DNA of 64,000 nt from Tenderia sp965602225. Its GTDB lineage: Bacteria; Pseudomonadota; Gammaproteobacteria; Tenderiales; Tenderiaceae. The notes beneath the pieces were generated by a model. It searched no databases, was not told where the DNA came from, and saw only the letters and a list, made by a program, of their open reading frames with translations. The DNA is taken from assembly GCA_965602225.1 (NCBI GenBank), contig CBFCYE010000009.1, positions 1 through 64,000 of the forward strand. Direction: 5' to 3'. The position numbers and the translations under genes are program-made. Below, piece after piece: positions 8,636-16,722 of the stretch (within the stretch, counting starts at the first letter, position 1; each line of letters starts with the position of its first letter).

Positions 8636-8872
8636 ATGAATGTTACCGTTAGATATTTTGCGAGTTTACGCGATCGTATGGGGCGTGCAGATGAAACGCT
8701 TGAGCTGGATGGTGACTCGATGTCCGTGTCTGATGTATGGGCAAAGGTGGCTGATGGCCAGTCAATACCAGATAGCACGCTAATCTCGGTAAATATGGAA
8801 TATACAGATGCCGACACTGTCCTGAAAGATGGTGATGAGCTGGCGTTTTTCCCGCCAGTGACTGGGGGTTAG
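8636..8872 (+). CDS. moaD: Molybdopterin synthase small subunit MoaD
   Basis: This 78-residue ubiquitin-like sulfur carrier ends in the essential Gly-Gly (PPVTGG), which MoeB adenylates and which then carries the thiocarboxylate. Start MNVTVRYFASLRDRMG is typical. The neighbouring moaE encodes its partner subunit and begins four bases after the moaD stop, so the two are translated from one transcript. Confidence 0.95.
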   Translation: MNVTVRYFASLRDRMGRADETLELDGDSMSVSDVWAKVADGQSIPDSTLISVNMEYTDADTVLKDGDELAFFPPVTGG

Positions 8873-8876
8873 TGAC

Positions 8877-9356
8877 GTGAAAGTTATTGTCCAGCAAGAG
8901 TCATTTGAGCCTGGTCAGGTAATCCAGGAGTTTCAGGATAGTTTGTCAAGGGGAAAGCACGGTGGTGTTGTCTCTTTTGTCGGTACCATGCGAGATTTTA
9001 ATGATGGCGAAGATGTTGTCTCCATGACCCTTGAACATTATCCCGGTATGACCGAAAAGCATATAGAGCAGGTTTGCGAAGAAGCTGCCGAGCGATGGGA
9101 TATCGTTGATAGCTTGGTTGTGCACCGCTATGGTGAGATGTTTCCAAATGATGCGATCGTGCTAGTGGCTGTCTGGTCTGCACATCGTGCAAACGCCTTT
9201 GATGCTTGCCGCTTTATAATCAACTATTTGAAAGCACGTGCGCCATTCTGGAAATGTGAGACGACTACAGCTGGTGAGAAGCGCTGGGTAGAGCATAATT
9301 CCAAAGACCCGAAGGCAGAAGTTTCAGATTCAGAAGATGTGAAGCGATCAGCTTAA
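8877..9356 (+). CDS. moaE: Molybdopterin synthase catalytic subunit MoaE
   Basis: MoaE forms the heterotetrameric molybdopterin synthase with MoaD and inserts two sulfurs into cyclic pyranopterin monophosphate. The 159-residue protein contains the family segments GGVVSFVGTMRDFN and LEHYPGMTEK, and the catalytic Lys region KARAPFWKCE. The start is a GTG placed four bases after the moaD stop. Confidence 0.95.
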   Translation: MKVIVQQESFEPGQVIQEFQDSLSRGKHGGVVSFVGTMRDFNDGEDVVSMTLEHYPGMTEKHIEQVCEEAAERWDIVDSLVVHRYGEMFPNDAIVLVAVWSAHRANAFDACRFIINYLKARAPFWKCETTTAGEKRWVEHNSKDPKAEVSDSEDVKRSA

Positions 9357-9411
9357 TAGTGGCTGCTGTTTTTACGGTGTTGGGAGTGGGTATGATTGAG
9401 GTGGCGGCCGA

Positions 9412-10056
9412 GTGAGAGAAAAAGAAAAAGTTACTCGGGTGATTCTGGTTCGGCACGGTGAGACTGATTTCCCCATAAATCGAATTTATTGCGATTCAAA
9501 AGAAGATCCGGCATTAAATTCTGCGGGTCAGGCGCAGGCTGGGCAGGCTGCAGAGTTTCTTGCTGAAGAGAATGTTTCTGCAATCTACGCGAGCCCTTGT
9601 TTGCGGACGAAAATGACCGCGGCGGCGATAGCAGTGCCTCATAAGCAGTTGCCTGTTGTGTATGAGCCAGGCCTGGTTGAGCGGAATTTTGGTGCCTGGG
9701 AGGGGATGTACTTCGAGGAGATAGAGTCTCAATATCCGAAACAATATATAGTATGGAAAGAGAACCAAGCTGCATTCAAGCCTGATTCGGGTGGTGAGTC
9801 AGTTTATGATCTGGCTGAGCGGGTTTGCCCGGCGTTGGCCGGGATTGTGACAGCCCATTCTGGCCAAACAGTTGTTGTGGTTGCACATGTTGGCCCGATT
9901 AGAGTTTTGTTGGCGAAGGCGTTAAATATACCTATTGAGGGTTATCGACAGTTAGCTATTGATCCGGCGTCTATGACCGGAATTGATTATGGTGTGTCGC
10001 AGAATAATTTAATCTTTATGAATTTTCACGGACGGCATTTTGGAAGGCTGAAGTGA
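9412..10056 (+). CDS. Histidine phosphatase family protein
   Basis: The 214-residue product belongs to the histidine phosphatase superfamily. It has the phosphohistidine motif LVRHGETD near residue 13, the SPCLRTKMTA arginine, LVERNFGAWEG, and the second catalytic His in VVVVAHVGPIR. Substrate is not evident. Similarity to alpha-ribazole phosphatase (CobC) or phosphoglycerate-mutase-like proteins is possible. A GTG start at 9412 has GAGG about 10 bases upstream. It follows moaE by 55 bases and may be transcribed with the moa genes. Confidence 0.85.
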   Translation: MREKEKVTRVILVRHGETDFPINRIYCDSKEDPALNSAGQAQAGQAAEFLAEENVSAIYASPCLRTKMTAAAIAVPHKQLPVVYEPGLVERNFGAWEGMYFEEIESQYPKQYIVWKENQAAFKPDSGGESVYDLAERVCPALAGIVTAHSGQTVVVVAHVGPIRVLLAKALNIPIEGYRQLAIDPASMTGIDYGVSQNNLIFMNFHGRHFGRLK

Positions 10057-10180
10057 TAATTGGTTTAAAAAAACCTCTAAAGTGTTGCGTGGCCGTGGTC
10101 GATACCCTTAGTATGAGAGTGGGTGTTGTTGCCAATGGTAATGGCGCACCATGGGTAGGGATAAGTTGTTTGCAATCTAC

Positions 10181-10209
10181 TTGACAGTCGGGAGGCTGCG
10201 TTATACATT
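10181..10209 (+). promoter_or_regulatory. Promoter block 1 upstream of the secreted protein gene
   Basis: TTGACA at 10181-10186 is followed by TATACA after 15 bases or TACATT after 17. The block resembles the promoter at 12247 (same TTGACAG, a GGGG run and a TATA box at the same distance), and GTTATAC at 10200-10206 matches the half-site of the palindrome there. Confidence 0.5.
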
Positions 10210-10262
10210 GCTCAACAACTACGTATGTGTGCTTAGGATTTAATGTTTTTTTAATGTTTTGA

Positions 10263-10291
10263 TTGACCTTGGTGTAGTGTAGGTGTTATAT
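10263..10291 (+). promoter_or_regulatory. Second candidate promoter before the secreted protein gene
   Basis: TTGACC (10263-10268) and TTATAT (10286-10291) are spaced by 17 bases. Downstream is a 7-bp hairpin (AGAGATG, loop TTGT, CATCTCT; 10314-10331) in the leader, then AGGAGG before the ATG at 10360. The rest of the 300-base gap after the phosphatase gene shows no gene. Confidence 0.5.
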
Positions 10292-10359
10292 CTAGCATTA
10301 GAACGATTTAGGAAGAGATGTTGTCATCTCTGTTGCTTGAGATTTAGGAGGCTTTAAAA

Positions 10360-11310
10360 ATGAGTAAGGCATTTAAAACAGCGAGTTCAGTTGGTGCTGT
10401 TGCGCTAATCCTTTCAGGTGCAGCGATGGCGGCTGCCCCTTTTGCAGAGGGTTTTGATAAGTGGGATGCGACTGCTGGTACCATCGCGTTAGATTATGAT
10501 GGTGGTGGATCGACATGTCCGGCTACTTTTACCTGTGCGTCAGCGGTGACAGGCGAGGGTTTCTATCAGCGTCAGATTACTGATGGTAGTGGTAATGACT
10601 ATTTCCAGACCATTATTACCGATAAGACGGCTACTGGTGCACCTGGTGCGTTGACGTTCTCTGATGAGAGTTATGTGCGTACTGGTAATGTATCTGGTTT
10701 GGCTGATAAGACGCAGATGTTAGAGGAGACCACTAGTAGTACGCTGACGACTACCTTCATTGGGTCTACCGAGTTGGGTACTGGCTGGGCTAACGCGGCC
10801 GCTGGTGCGGGTTCTGGTACTGCCAACGATGTTGCGCTGATTTATCAAGCAATTGAAGCGGAAGATACTGCAGTTGGTGCTGAAGACTTTGATGCAAGAT
10901 TCTGGCTGAGACAGACGGGCGCAGAAGGCGCTACTGGTAAGCACATGAGGATCAGTAGTCAGGTCGATATTCAGGAAGACGCGTCACAACCTGGAACCCA
11001 GGAGTTTGTGCTTGTTGAGCTGAGTGGTGCTGGTGAGAATGCTGCTGGTGATTCAATAGGGCTTGGTGCTGGTGGTACGATTAGTTGGTCTGCTGGGGAT
11101 CGCATTAAGGCTATTTGGGTTGGTCAGGATATGTCGCAGATTGATGGTGTGCAGCAGGAGTTTGGCTTTACTGCCTATGAAGACTTTACCTCGTCTCCTG
11201 GTATTGCAAGCTCGTTTAGTTTGCTGACTGGTTCTTCTTCAGCGCCGGTTAGCTGGACTACTCCTGATATTTGGGGTGATCCTACGGCTGGAACAACTGG
11301 CCCGTTCTAA
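10360..11310 (+). CDS. Secreted protein of unknown function
   Basis: I do not recognise this 316-residue protein. It has a clear Sec signal peptide (MSKAFKTASSVGAVALILS.. with likely cleavage after AMA near residue 24). The mature part is acidic, rich in Gly, Thr, Ala and Ser, and has two close cysteines (STCPATFTC) that could form a disulfide. It lacks a lipobox and C-terminal anchor, so it is expected to be periplasmic or released. A strong AGGAGG, two candidate promoters and its own terminator suggest a well expressed single gene. It lies at the head of the export gene cluster and could be a cargo or accessory protein. Confidence 0.8.
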   Translation: MSKAFKTASSVGAVALILSGAAMAAAPFAEGFDKWDATAGTIALDYDGGGSTCPATFTCASAVTGEGFYQRQITDGSGNDYFQTIITDKTATGAPGALTFSDESYVRTGNVSGLADKTQMLEETTSSTLTTTFIGSTELGTGWANAAAGAGSGTANDVALIYQAIEAEDTAVGAEDFDARFWLRQTGAEGATGKHMRISSQVDIQEDASQPGTQEFVLVELSGAGENAAGDSIGLGAGGTISWSAGDRIKAIWVGQDMSQIDGVQQEFGFTAYEDFTSSPGIASSFSLLTGSSSAPVSWTTPDIWGDPTAGTTGPF

Positions 11311-11334
11311 GGCTAGGGTTTAGGTTGTTTGTTA

Positions 11335-11366
11335 AGAAGGAGGGGCTATGCCTCTCCTTTTTTTTG
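11335..11366 (+). terminator. Intrinsic terminator after the secreted protein gene
   Basis: AAGGAGGGGC and GCCTCTCCTT pair around a TAT loop and are followed by a T run. Confidence 0.85.
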
Positions 11367-11407
11367 TTTGGAATTAAGTGGTTGGGAGTGAATGTAAAAG
11401 GATGTTT

Positions 11408-12217
11408 GTGAATAAAAATAAAGCTTCATTGCTGTTGATTGTGTTGAGCGGATTGTATTCGTTGGGCGGATTTGCCGCGGAAGCTATAACTATAGAGGCC
11501 CTGATTCAGAGTTGTGAATACAAGAATCCGGGAAATGATCAGCGTTCTGTTTTGGCGATAGAGTTAATCGATAAGGATGCTAATCAGCGTAAAAATGTTT
11601 ATCGCAGGTTTTGGAAGAACTACGCGGGAACGGATGGGATTGCTGACAAAATGGTGTTGTTTACAGTGTTCCCTCCAGATGCAAAAGGTACGGGGTTTAT
11701 GCGTTGGGGGTATGCTGCGGGGCAGCAGAAAATGGCGGATCAGTGGCTGTATTTACCTCACTTGAGGAAGGTTCGCCGTGTTTCTGTGCGCGATCCTGGG
11801 GATAGTTTTCTTGGTTCGGATTTGTCGTACGGTGATATTGAGGATAGGGCGATATCTGATGATGACTACAAGCTATTGCAGACGGATGTAAAAAATGGAG
11901 CTGAGATATACCAGGTTGAGATAAGGTCTAAGCAAGAAGGCGGGTTGTATAGCAAAAAAATATCATGGTATTTGAGGCGCGCAGAATGGGAAGATTGTGT
12001 GAGGGTGAGGACGGATTACTATGATAAGCAAGAGAATATTTTAAAAAAACAAGAGCTTACATGGCAGAAGGTGTCTGATGCTTGGGTCTGGGATAAGGTC
12101 GTGGTTGAAAATATTCAAACAAATCATCGCTCTATATTTACAGTCAGGGATGTGGAGGTGAATGTGGGTGTTCCTGAGGGTGTTTTTACAGAAAGGGCTT
12201 TGAAAAAGGGGCGTTAG
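11408..12217 (+). CDS. LolA-like outer-membrane lipoprotein-sorting family protein
   Basis: The product (about 270 residues) has an N-terminal signal peptide (NKNKASLLLIVLSGLYSLGGF..) and belongs to the LolA-like family often encoded next to RND/MMPL exporters. Diagnostic segments are FPPDAKGTGFMRW, QWLYLPHLRKVRRV and SFLGSDLSYGDIEDR. It should be periplasmic and may bind a lipid or lipoprotein, as the LolA fold does. I prefer the GTG at 11408, six bases after AAAAGG; the ATG at 11402 or GTG at 11378 give slightly longer forms. It precedes the regulator, DUF1302 and RND genes on the same strand. Confidence 0.85.
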   Translation: MNKNKASLLLIVLSGLYSLGGFAAEAITIEALIQSCEYKNPGNDQRSVLAIELIDKDANQRKNVYRRFWKNYAGTDGIADKMVLFTVFPPDAKGTGFMRWGYAAGQQKMADQWLYLPHLRKVRRVSVRDPGDSFLGSDLSYGDIEDRAISDDDYKLLQTDVKNGAEIYQVEIRSKQEGGLYSKKISWYLRRAEWEDCVRVRTDYYDKQENILKKQELTWQKVSDAWVWDKVVVENIQTNHRSIFTVRDVEVNVGVPEGVFTERALKKGR

Positions 12218-12246
12218 TTAATAATAGTTGAGGGGCTAGGTGGGAG

Positions 12247-12273
12247 TTGACAGCGGGGTAACGGATGTATAAC
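12247..12273 (+). promoter_or_regulatory. Promoter of the ribbon-helix-helix regulator gene
   Basis: TTGACA (12247-12252) and TATAAC (12268-12273) are 15 bases apart. The -10 element lies inside a perfect palindrome. Confidence 0.55.
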
Positions 12274-12283
12274 ATTGTTATAC
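12267..12283. promoter_or_regulatory. Perfect 17-bp palindrome, probable operator
   Basis: GTATAACA and TGTTATAC are exact inverted repeats around one T. The site covers the -10 box of the promoter and sits 25 bases before the start of a ribbon-helix-helix gene, as expected for an autoregulatory operator. Binding by that protein is inferred. Confidence 0.6.
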
Positions 12284-12308
12284 GTTTGTTTGAGTGAGGG
12301 TTAGCGAT

Positions 12309-12725
12309 ATGGATGATATGCGTGAGATAGGGAGGCAGAGGCGGGAGCAGGCCGTCTCTATGGCGATGAAGAGAAAAGAGGAATATCTTGGCGCGAGAGT
12401 ACCAAAAGAGTTGCGAGACAGGGTAACTAATCGTGCAAAGGAAATGGGAATTCCAGTATCGATCCTGATTAGAAATACGCTTGAAGATGCATTCAAAGAA
12501 AAATTGTTAGATGGCGACGTGATATTATCCGGAGCCTGTTCAGGCGATAAAAACATAGAATCGGGACGATTTAGTTCGGTAATAGGTTGGGAATCAATAC
12601 AGTTAAACAGAATGATTCAGTGCTCTTGTTGCGGGGCAGCTTTGCAAAAAGGCGTGAAGGCAAATATTGGATTGGGTTCTACCCCGTCAGTAGTGATTTG
12701 CAATGCCTGCAAGGAAAATATCTAG
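12309..12725 (+). CDS. Ribbon-helix-helix protein with C-terminal zinc ribbon
   Basis: The 138-residue protein has an N-terminal segment (YLGARVPKELRDRVTNRAKEMGIPVSILIRNTLEDAF) that fits a ribbon-helix-helix DNA-binding domain. The C-terminal part has two Cys pairs (CSCC and CNAC, about 30 residues apart) suggesting a zinc ribbon. It is probably a transcriptional regulator of this locus. The ATG at 12309 has GAGGG eight bases upstream. Many AGA/AGG/ATA codons are used, unlike the housekeeping genes in this window. It ends 21 bases before the DUF1302 gene. Confidence 0.75.
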   Translation: MDDMREIGRQRREQAVSMAMKRKEEYLGARVPKELRDRVTNRAKEMGIPVSILIRNTLEDAFKEKLLDGDVILSGACSGDKNIESGRFSSVIGWESIQLNRMIQCSCCGAALQKGVKANIGLGSTPSVVICNACKENI

Positions 12726-12746
12726 CAGCAGCCTGCTTGGCGACAA

Positions 12747-14231
12747 ATGAGGATGATTAGGCGTCTTGCGATTTGGGTGGGGGTCATGCTGTGCGGCTTG
12801 TATTCCACTACTTTACTTGCGCAGGAGACAGGTTTTGGGTTGGATTTTGATTCAATATTTACAGCTCCGCTAGAAAATGAAAAACAGCTTGGCGTATGGT
12901 CAAAAGTACAGCTGAGTGGATATTTGAAGAATGAAACGGCGTATCGCATTCGCGAGCCACGATCGATCACTAAGATAAAAAACATTGCTTATCTAAATGC
13001 TGAGTACCCATACAATAATTCGCTAAATATAACCTTTAGTGGCTGGGCCTACTACGATTTGGCTTATGACTTGTTTAATTATGAAACGATTACCGCACGC
13101 TTAGAAAGAAACTCCGAAGAGCCTCTCGCGTTTGTTGAAAATCTAGAGCAAGAGAAGGATAGCCCTGTAGCAACAATTAGAGAGTTATATGTGGATATTT
13201 CCATGGATAGCATGGATGTTCGGTTAGGAAAGCAGTACATCATATGGGGAGTGTTTGAAGGTGTAAGGATTGTAGATGAACTGAATCCGATGGATTTTAG
13301 AGAGTTAATACTGCCAGATTTAATTGATTATAGGATACCTCTATGGAGTGCCAAGCTTGATTATTATACGGGCATTGGTGATGTTCAGTTTGTTTGGATC
13401 CCAGACTTAAGATTTCATAAGCCGGGCCCGAAAGGTTCGGAATGGGAGTTGCTACAAGAAGTTCCTGGTACAAGAGAGCCCGAATCGTGGAAGCTGGAGA
13501 ATTCTGAGGTTGGTGTGAGATTAGCTACAACAATCTTAGATACAGCGCTGACGTTTAGCTATTTTTACACGTGGGATGATTTTCCCGTGATTTTTAGAAC
13601 GGTTAAAATTGCAGCTAGCTCAAGTGAGGGGCCTGAATTTTTTCCATCATATACCCGAATATCAATGTATGGCATGACGGCAGTAAAGCCTGTAGGAGAT
13701 TACATATTAAAGACAGAGGTGGCATATGTTGAAAATAAATTTTTCGGTCGAAGTAATATTGCTGATGCAAACAATGATGGTTATGTCGATACAAATGGTG
13801 AGGCTCAAAAAGACCACATAAGGTGGGGTGTGGGTGTCGATTTTGTTGCAATGAAGTGGGATGTCGCTGTGGGGATGATGCAATGGATTATTCTGGATTA
13901 TGAGGAAAATCTAATTCAAAAAGAAGTGGATGCGTCATACAACATCTTTGTTAGACGTGAATTTACAGAATATTCGATGACCGTTCAGGCGTTATGGATG
14001 TACCTACAGGAAATGGGAGAGACCTACCTGAAGCCAAAGGCGACCTTTCAACTAACCGATAGTTTTCAGGTCGCAGTAGGGCTGGATATATTTGATGGCA
14101 ATAAATCAGATTTTGGCTTGTCTACAGTGTCTGCCCAAGGGACGTTTAACGCTGCAGTTCAGCGAGCTCAATTTCTAGGTAATTTTCATAATAACGATAG
14201 AATATTCTTTGAGTTTAAGTACTCATTTTAA
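12747..14231 (+). CDS. DUF1302 family outer-membrane beta-barrel protein
   Basis: The 494-residue protein begins with a signal peptide (MRMIRRLAIWVGVMLCGLYS.. cleaved near LLAQE) and ends in Phe (KYSF), a typical outer-membrane insertion signal. The segment VRLGKQYIIWGVFEGVRIVD..NPMDFREL is the DUF1302 hallmark. Alternating strands throughout indicate a beta-barrel. In other bacteria this family is encoded with LolA-like proteins and RND exporters, as here, but its substrate is not established. The next gene follows after 14 bases. Confidence 0.85.
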   Translation: MRMIRRLAIWVGVMLCGLYSTTLLAQETGFGLDFDSIFTAPLENEKQLGVWSKVQLSGYLKNETAYRIREPRSITKIKNIAYLNAEYPYNNSLNITFSGWAYYDLAYDLFNYETITARLERNSEEPLAFVENLEQEKDSPVATIRELYVDISMDSMDVRLGKQYIIWGVFEGVRIVDELNPMDFRELILPDLIDYRIPLWSAKLDYYTGIGDVQFVWIPDLRFHKPGPKGSEWELLQEVPGTREPESWKLENSEVGVRLATTILDTALTFSYFYTWDDFPVIFRTVKIAASSSEGPEFFPSYTRISMYGMTAVKPVGDYILKTEVAYVENKFFGRSNIADANNDGYVDTNGEAQKDHIRWGVGVDFVAMKWDVAVGMMQWIILDYEENLIQKEVDASYNIFVRREFTEYSMTVQALWMYLQEMGETYLKPKATFQLTDSFQVAVGLDIFDGNKSDFGLSTVSAQGTFNAAVQRAQFLGNFHNNDRIFFEFKYSF

Positions 14232-14245
14232 ATTGAGGGAGTGTT

Positions 14246-16717
14246 TTGAAATCCTACTATAAATTAGTAACAACATTTCCGAAGCTTGTACTTATGGTTG
14301 TGTTTTCAGTCACCGTGTTTTTGGCAATGCAGTTAAATAAACTGGAGTGGGAGACCGACGCGCGTGTGTACATGCCAAAAGGTCACCCAGCAATAGAGTA
14401 TGACGAAAAAATAGAGCGTATCTTTGGTGCGAAAGACGCGATTGTTATCGCGATAGTCAATCAAGAAAAAACCATCTTTAATCAAGCGACACTGGCGAAA
14501 ATAAAAAGAATAACAGATAAGATTTCCGCGCTTCCATCGGTAATCGCAAATAGAAACCTAGATGTTGCCTCACTTTCGACAGTGACTCTGTTTGAAGGCG
14601 ATGATGACAGCGTTGGTGCGGTTAGGCTTATGAGTAGTGTGCCTGAAACCGAAGTAGAAATAGAGCAGATAAAAACAAAGATTAAACAGCATGAAGATAT
14701 CCTGATTGGGAATCTTGTCTCTGCTGATGGTACAGCGGCAATGATTCGGGCCAAAGTAAAAGAGGGGGTTGAAAATCGTTATCAGGCATATTGGCAGATT
14801 AAGGGCATAGTTGCTGCGGAGTCTGGTTCATCGGCGGATTGGGGCGGCGGCTGGGGCGGTGGTAATTGGTCGTCTGATGATGGGCAGAAACAAAGTGGCG
14901 ACAATGACTTGTCCAACGGAGATCAGGGTTGGCAGAAGTGGCAGGGCAGCGATGAAGCTGAAAATACAGTAGAAGAAAATGGCGACAAATTCTTTATTGC
15001 TGGTCGCCCGGCAATAGAGGTTACTTCCGGTTTGCATGCAATTGAAGATATCAAGGTGATGATACCTTTGCTGGTTGTTGTGATGTCGATAGTTCTGTTT
15101 GCAATTTTTAAAACCGGGCGTGGCGTATTGTTGCCATTGTGCGTAATGATGGGGGCTATTGTTTGGACAATGGGTGTGATGGCATTCATTGGTGTGCCTA
15201 TGTACACCATTTCCACGATGTTACCCGTTATCTTGGTCGCGGTTGGAATCGGTGACTCAGTCCACTTTATGAGTAATTACTACAATAAAGTGTTGGAAGA
15301 TCCATATCAAAAAAGTAGCGATATTGTAATGGCGACATTGCAAGATTTAAGTCGTCCGCTTGTAGTGACAACTGTGACTACAGGGATAGGGTTTTTAGCC
15401 CTATTGTTTGCTGAAATGCCTCCTTTTAAGATATTTGGTTTATTCACGGTACTGGGGATAATTTTTAGCTGGTTGTTAACGGTAACGTTCGTTGCTGCAA
15501 TGTTGACAATAATGAAACCTAAAGTGGCGGGTTATCTTGAGCGCAAGCGATCAATGCGTGTGCACGATGGTCAGGATAGCGTGACTAGAATGTTAGTGAA
15601 AATGGCTGGTTTGTTAACGTCATATCCGACGAAAGCCGCAATGTTAGCCGTGGTTTGCGTAGCCATAATTGGAAGCGGAGCATCGCGGTTATACGTAAAT
15701 TCAAGCTGGATGAGTGACTTTAAAGAAGACAGTGAGGTTGCCCTGTCTACTAATGTTTTGAATGATAAGTTTGACGGTTCAATAACATTGAATGTGGTTG
15801 TTGAGGCGGCTGAAGTCGGTGCCCTTAAGTCACCTGAACTGTTGAAAAAGATTGGAGCATTACAGTTGTATGCTGAGAGTATGCCGATGGTGGGTGATAG
15901 TTTATCTATTGTCGATTACCTGAAAAGTTTAAACAAAACGCTGCACTCAATGCGAGAAGATTATTACAAGATTCCAGATACTTATGCTGAAGTTGCCGAA
16001 GGCTTATATCTGTATTCGGTGTCAGGTCAGCCAGAACTGCTTGATGAAGTAATTGATTATGACTATCGAACCGCTAATATCATGGTGATGATTAAGTCTG
16101 ATGAGACCATGCACCTGCGGCAGATTATTGATGATCTGGATATATATGCGAAAGAACTATTTTCCGGGACAGGTGTTGAGGTGAATTATGCGGGCACCGG
16201 TAATAATTCCTATATTTGGGCGGATTTGCTTATTGATAGCCAGACGGTTGCCTTGTTGTTCTCGAAGCTGGCTATTTTTGTTATGGCAATATTGTTATTT
16301 GGCTCAATTGCGGGAGGTGTTGCCATAGTCCTACCTGTTGTTATTACAACCACAATAGTGGCTGGTTTTGCTGGCTGGTTTGGCATTCCATTGGATGTTT
16401 CTACTGCTCTGGCTGCCGGGATTGCAATAGGGGTGGGTGTCGATTATGCCGTTCATTATGTATTTCGTTACAAGTTGCATCGTGGTGCCGGGCAAGATCA
16501 TGAGTTGGCGGTATTAAATACAATGAAGGGTGTAGGCAGAACCATTGTGTTTAATGCGGTTGTAGTGTCTGCGGGTTTTGCAGTGTTGTTGTTGTCCGAG
16601 TTTCCGCCACATGCCAAGCTTGGTGTATTCGTGGTTTTTTACATGCTGATAAGTTGCTTGGTTGCTATTTATGTTTTGCCTTTAGTGTTGCAAAGATACG
16701 TACCCAAGCAGAGCTGA
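14246..16717 (+). CDS. RND/MMPL superfamily exporter with a Trp/Gly/Gln-rich loop insert
   Basis: This 823-residue inner-membrane protein shows the duplicated RND/MMPL layout: one TM helix (about 12-30), a periplasmic loop, five TM helices (from about 270), and the same again in the second half. The conserved TM4 and TM10 acidic motifs are VAVGIGDSVHF and IGVGVDYAVHY, consistent with proton-driven transport. Loop 1 holds an unusual low-complexity insert (about residues 193-247) with DWGGGWGGGNW and WQKWQ (229-233). That motif recurs in the ABC ATPase tail at 21.1-21.5 kb. Translation starts at TTG with GAGGGA five bases upstream. Substrate unknown. Confidence 0.88.
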   Translation: MKSYYKLVTTFPKLVLMVVFSVTVFLAMQLNKLEWETDARVYMPKGHPAIEYDEKIERIFGAKDAIVIAIVNQEKTIFNQATLAKIKRITDKISALPSVIANRNLDVASLSTVTLFEGDDDSVGAVRLMSSVPETEVEIEQIKTKIKQHEDILIGNLVSADGTAAMIRAKVKEGVENRYQAYWQIKGIVAAESGSSADWGGGWGGGNWSSDDGQKQSGDNDLSNGDQGWQKWQGSDEAENTVEENGDKFFIAGRPAIEVTSGLHAIEDIKVMIPLLVVVMSIVLFAIFKTGRGVLLPLCVMMGAIVWTMGVMAFIGVPMYTISTMLPVILVAVGIGDSVHFMSNYYNKVLEDPYQKSSDIVMATLQDLSRPLVVTTVTTGIGFLALLFAEMPPFKIFGLFTVLGIIFSWLLTVTFVAAMLTIMKPKVAGYLERKRSMRVHDGQDSVTRMLVKMAGLLTSYPTKAAMLAVVCVAIIGSGASRLYVNSSWMSDFKEDSEVALSTNVLNDKFDGSITLNVVVEAAEVGALKSPELLKKIGALQLYAESMPMVGDSLSIVDYLKSLNKTLHSMREDYYKIPDTYAEVAEGLYLYSVSGQPELLDEVIDYDYRTANIMVMIKSDETMHLRQIIDDLDIYAKELFSGTGVEVNYAGTGNNSYIWADLLIDSQTVALLFSKLAIFVMAILLFGSIAGGVAIVLPVVITTTIVAGFAGWFGIPLDVSTALAAGIAIGVGVDYAVHYVFRYKLHRGAGQDHELAVLNTMKGVGRTIVFNAVVVSAGFAVLLLSEFPPHAKLGVFVVFYMLISCLVAIYVLPLVLQRYVPKQS

Positions 16718-16722
16718 AATAG

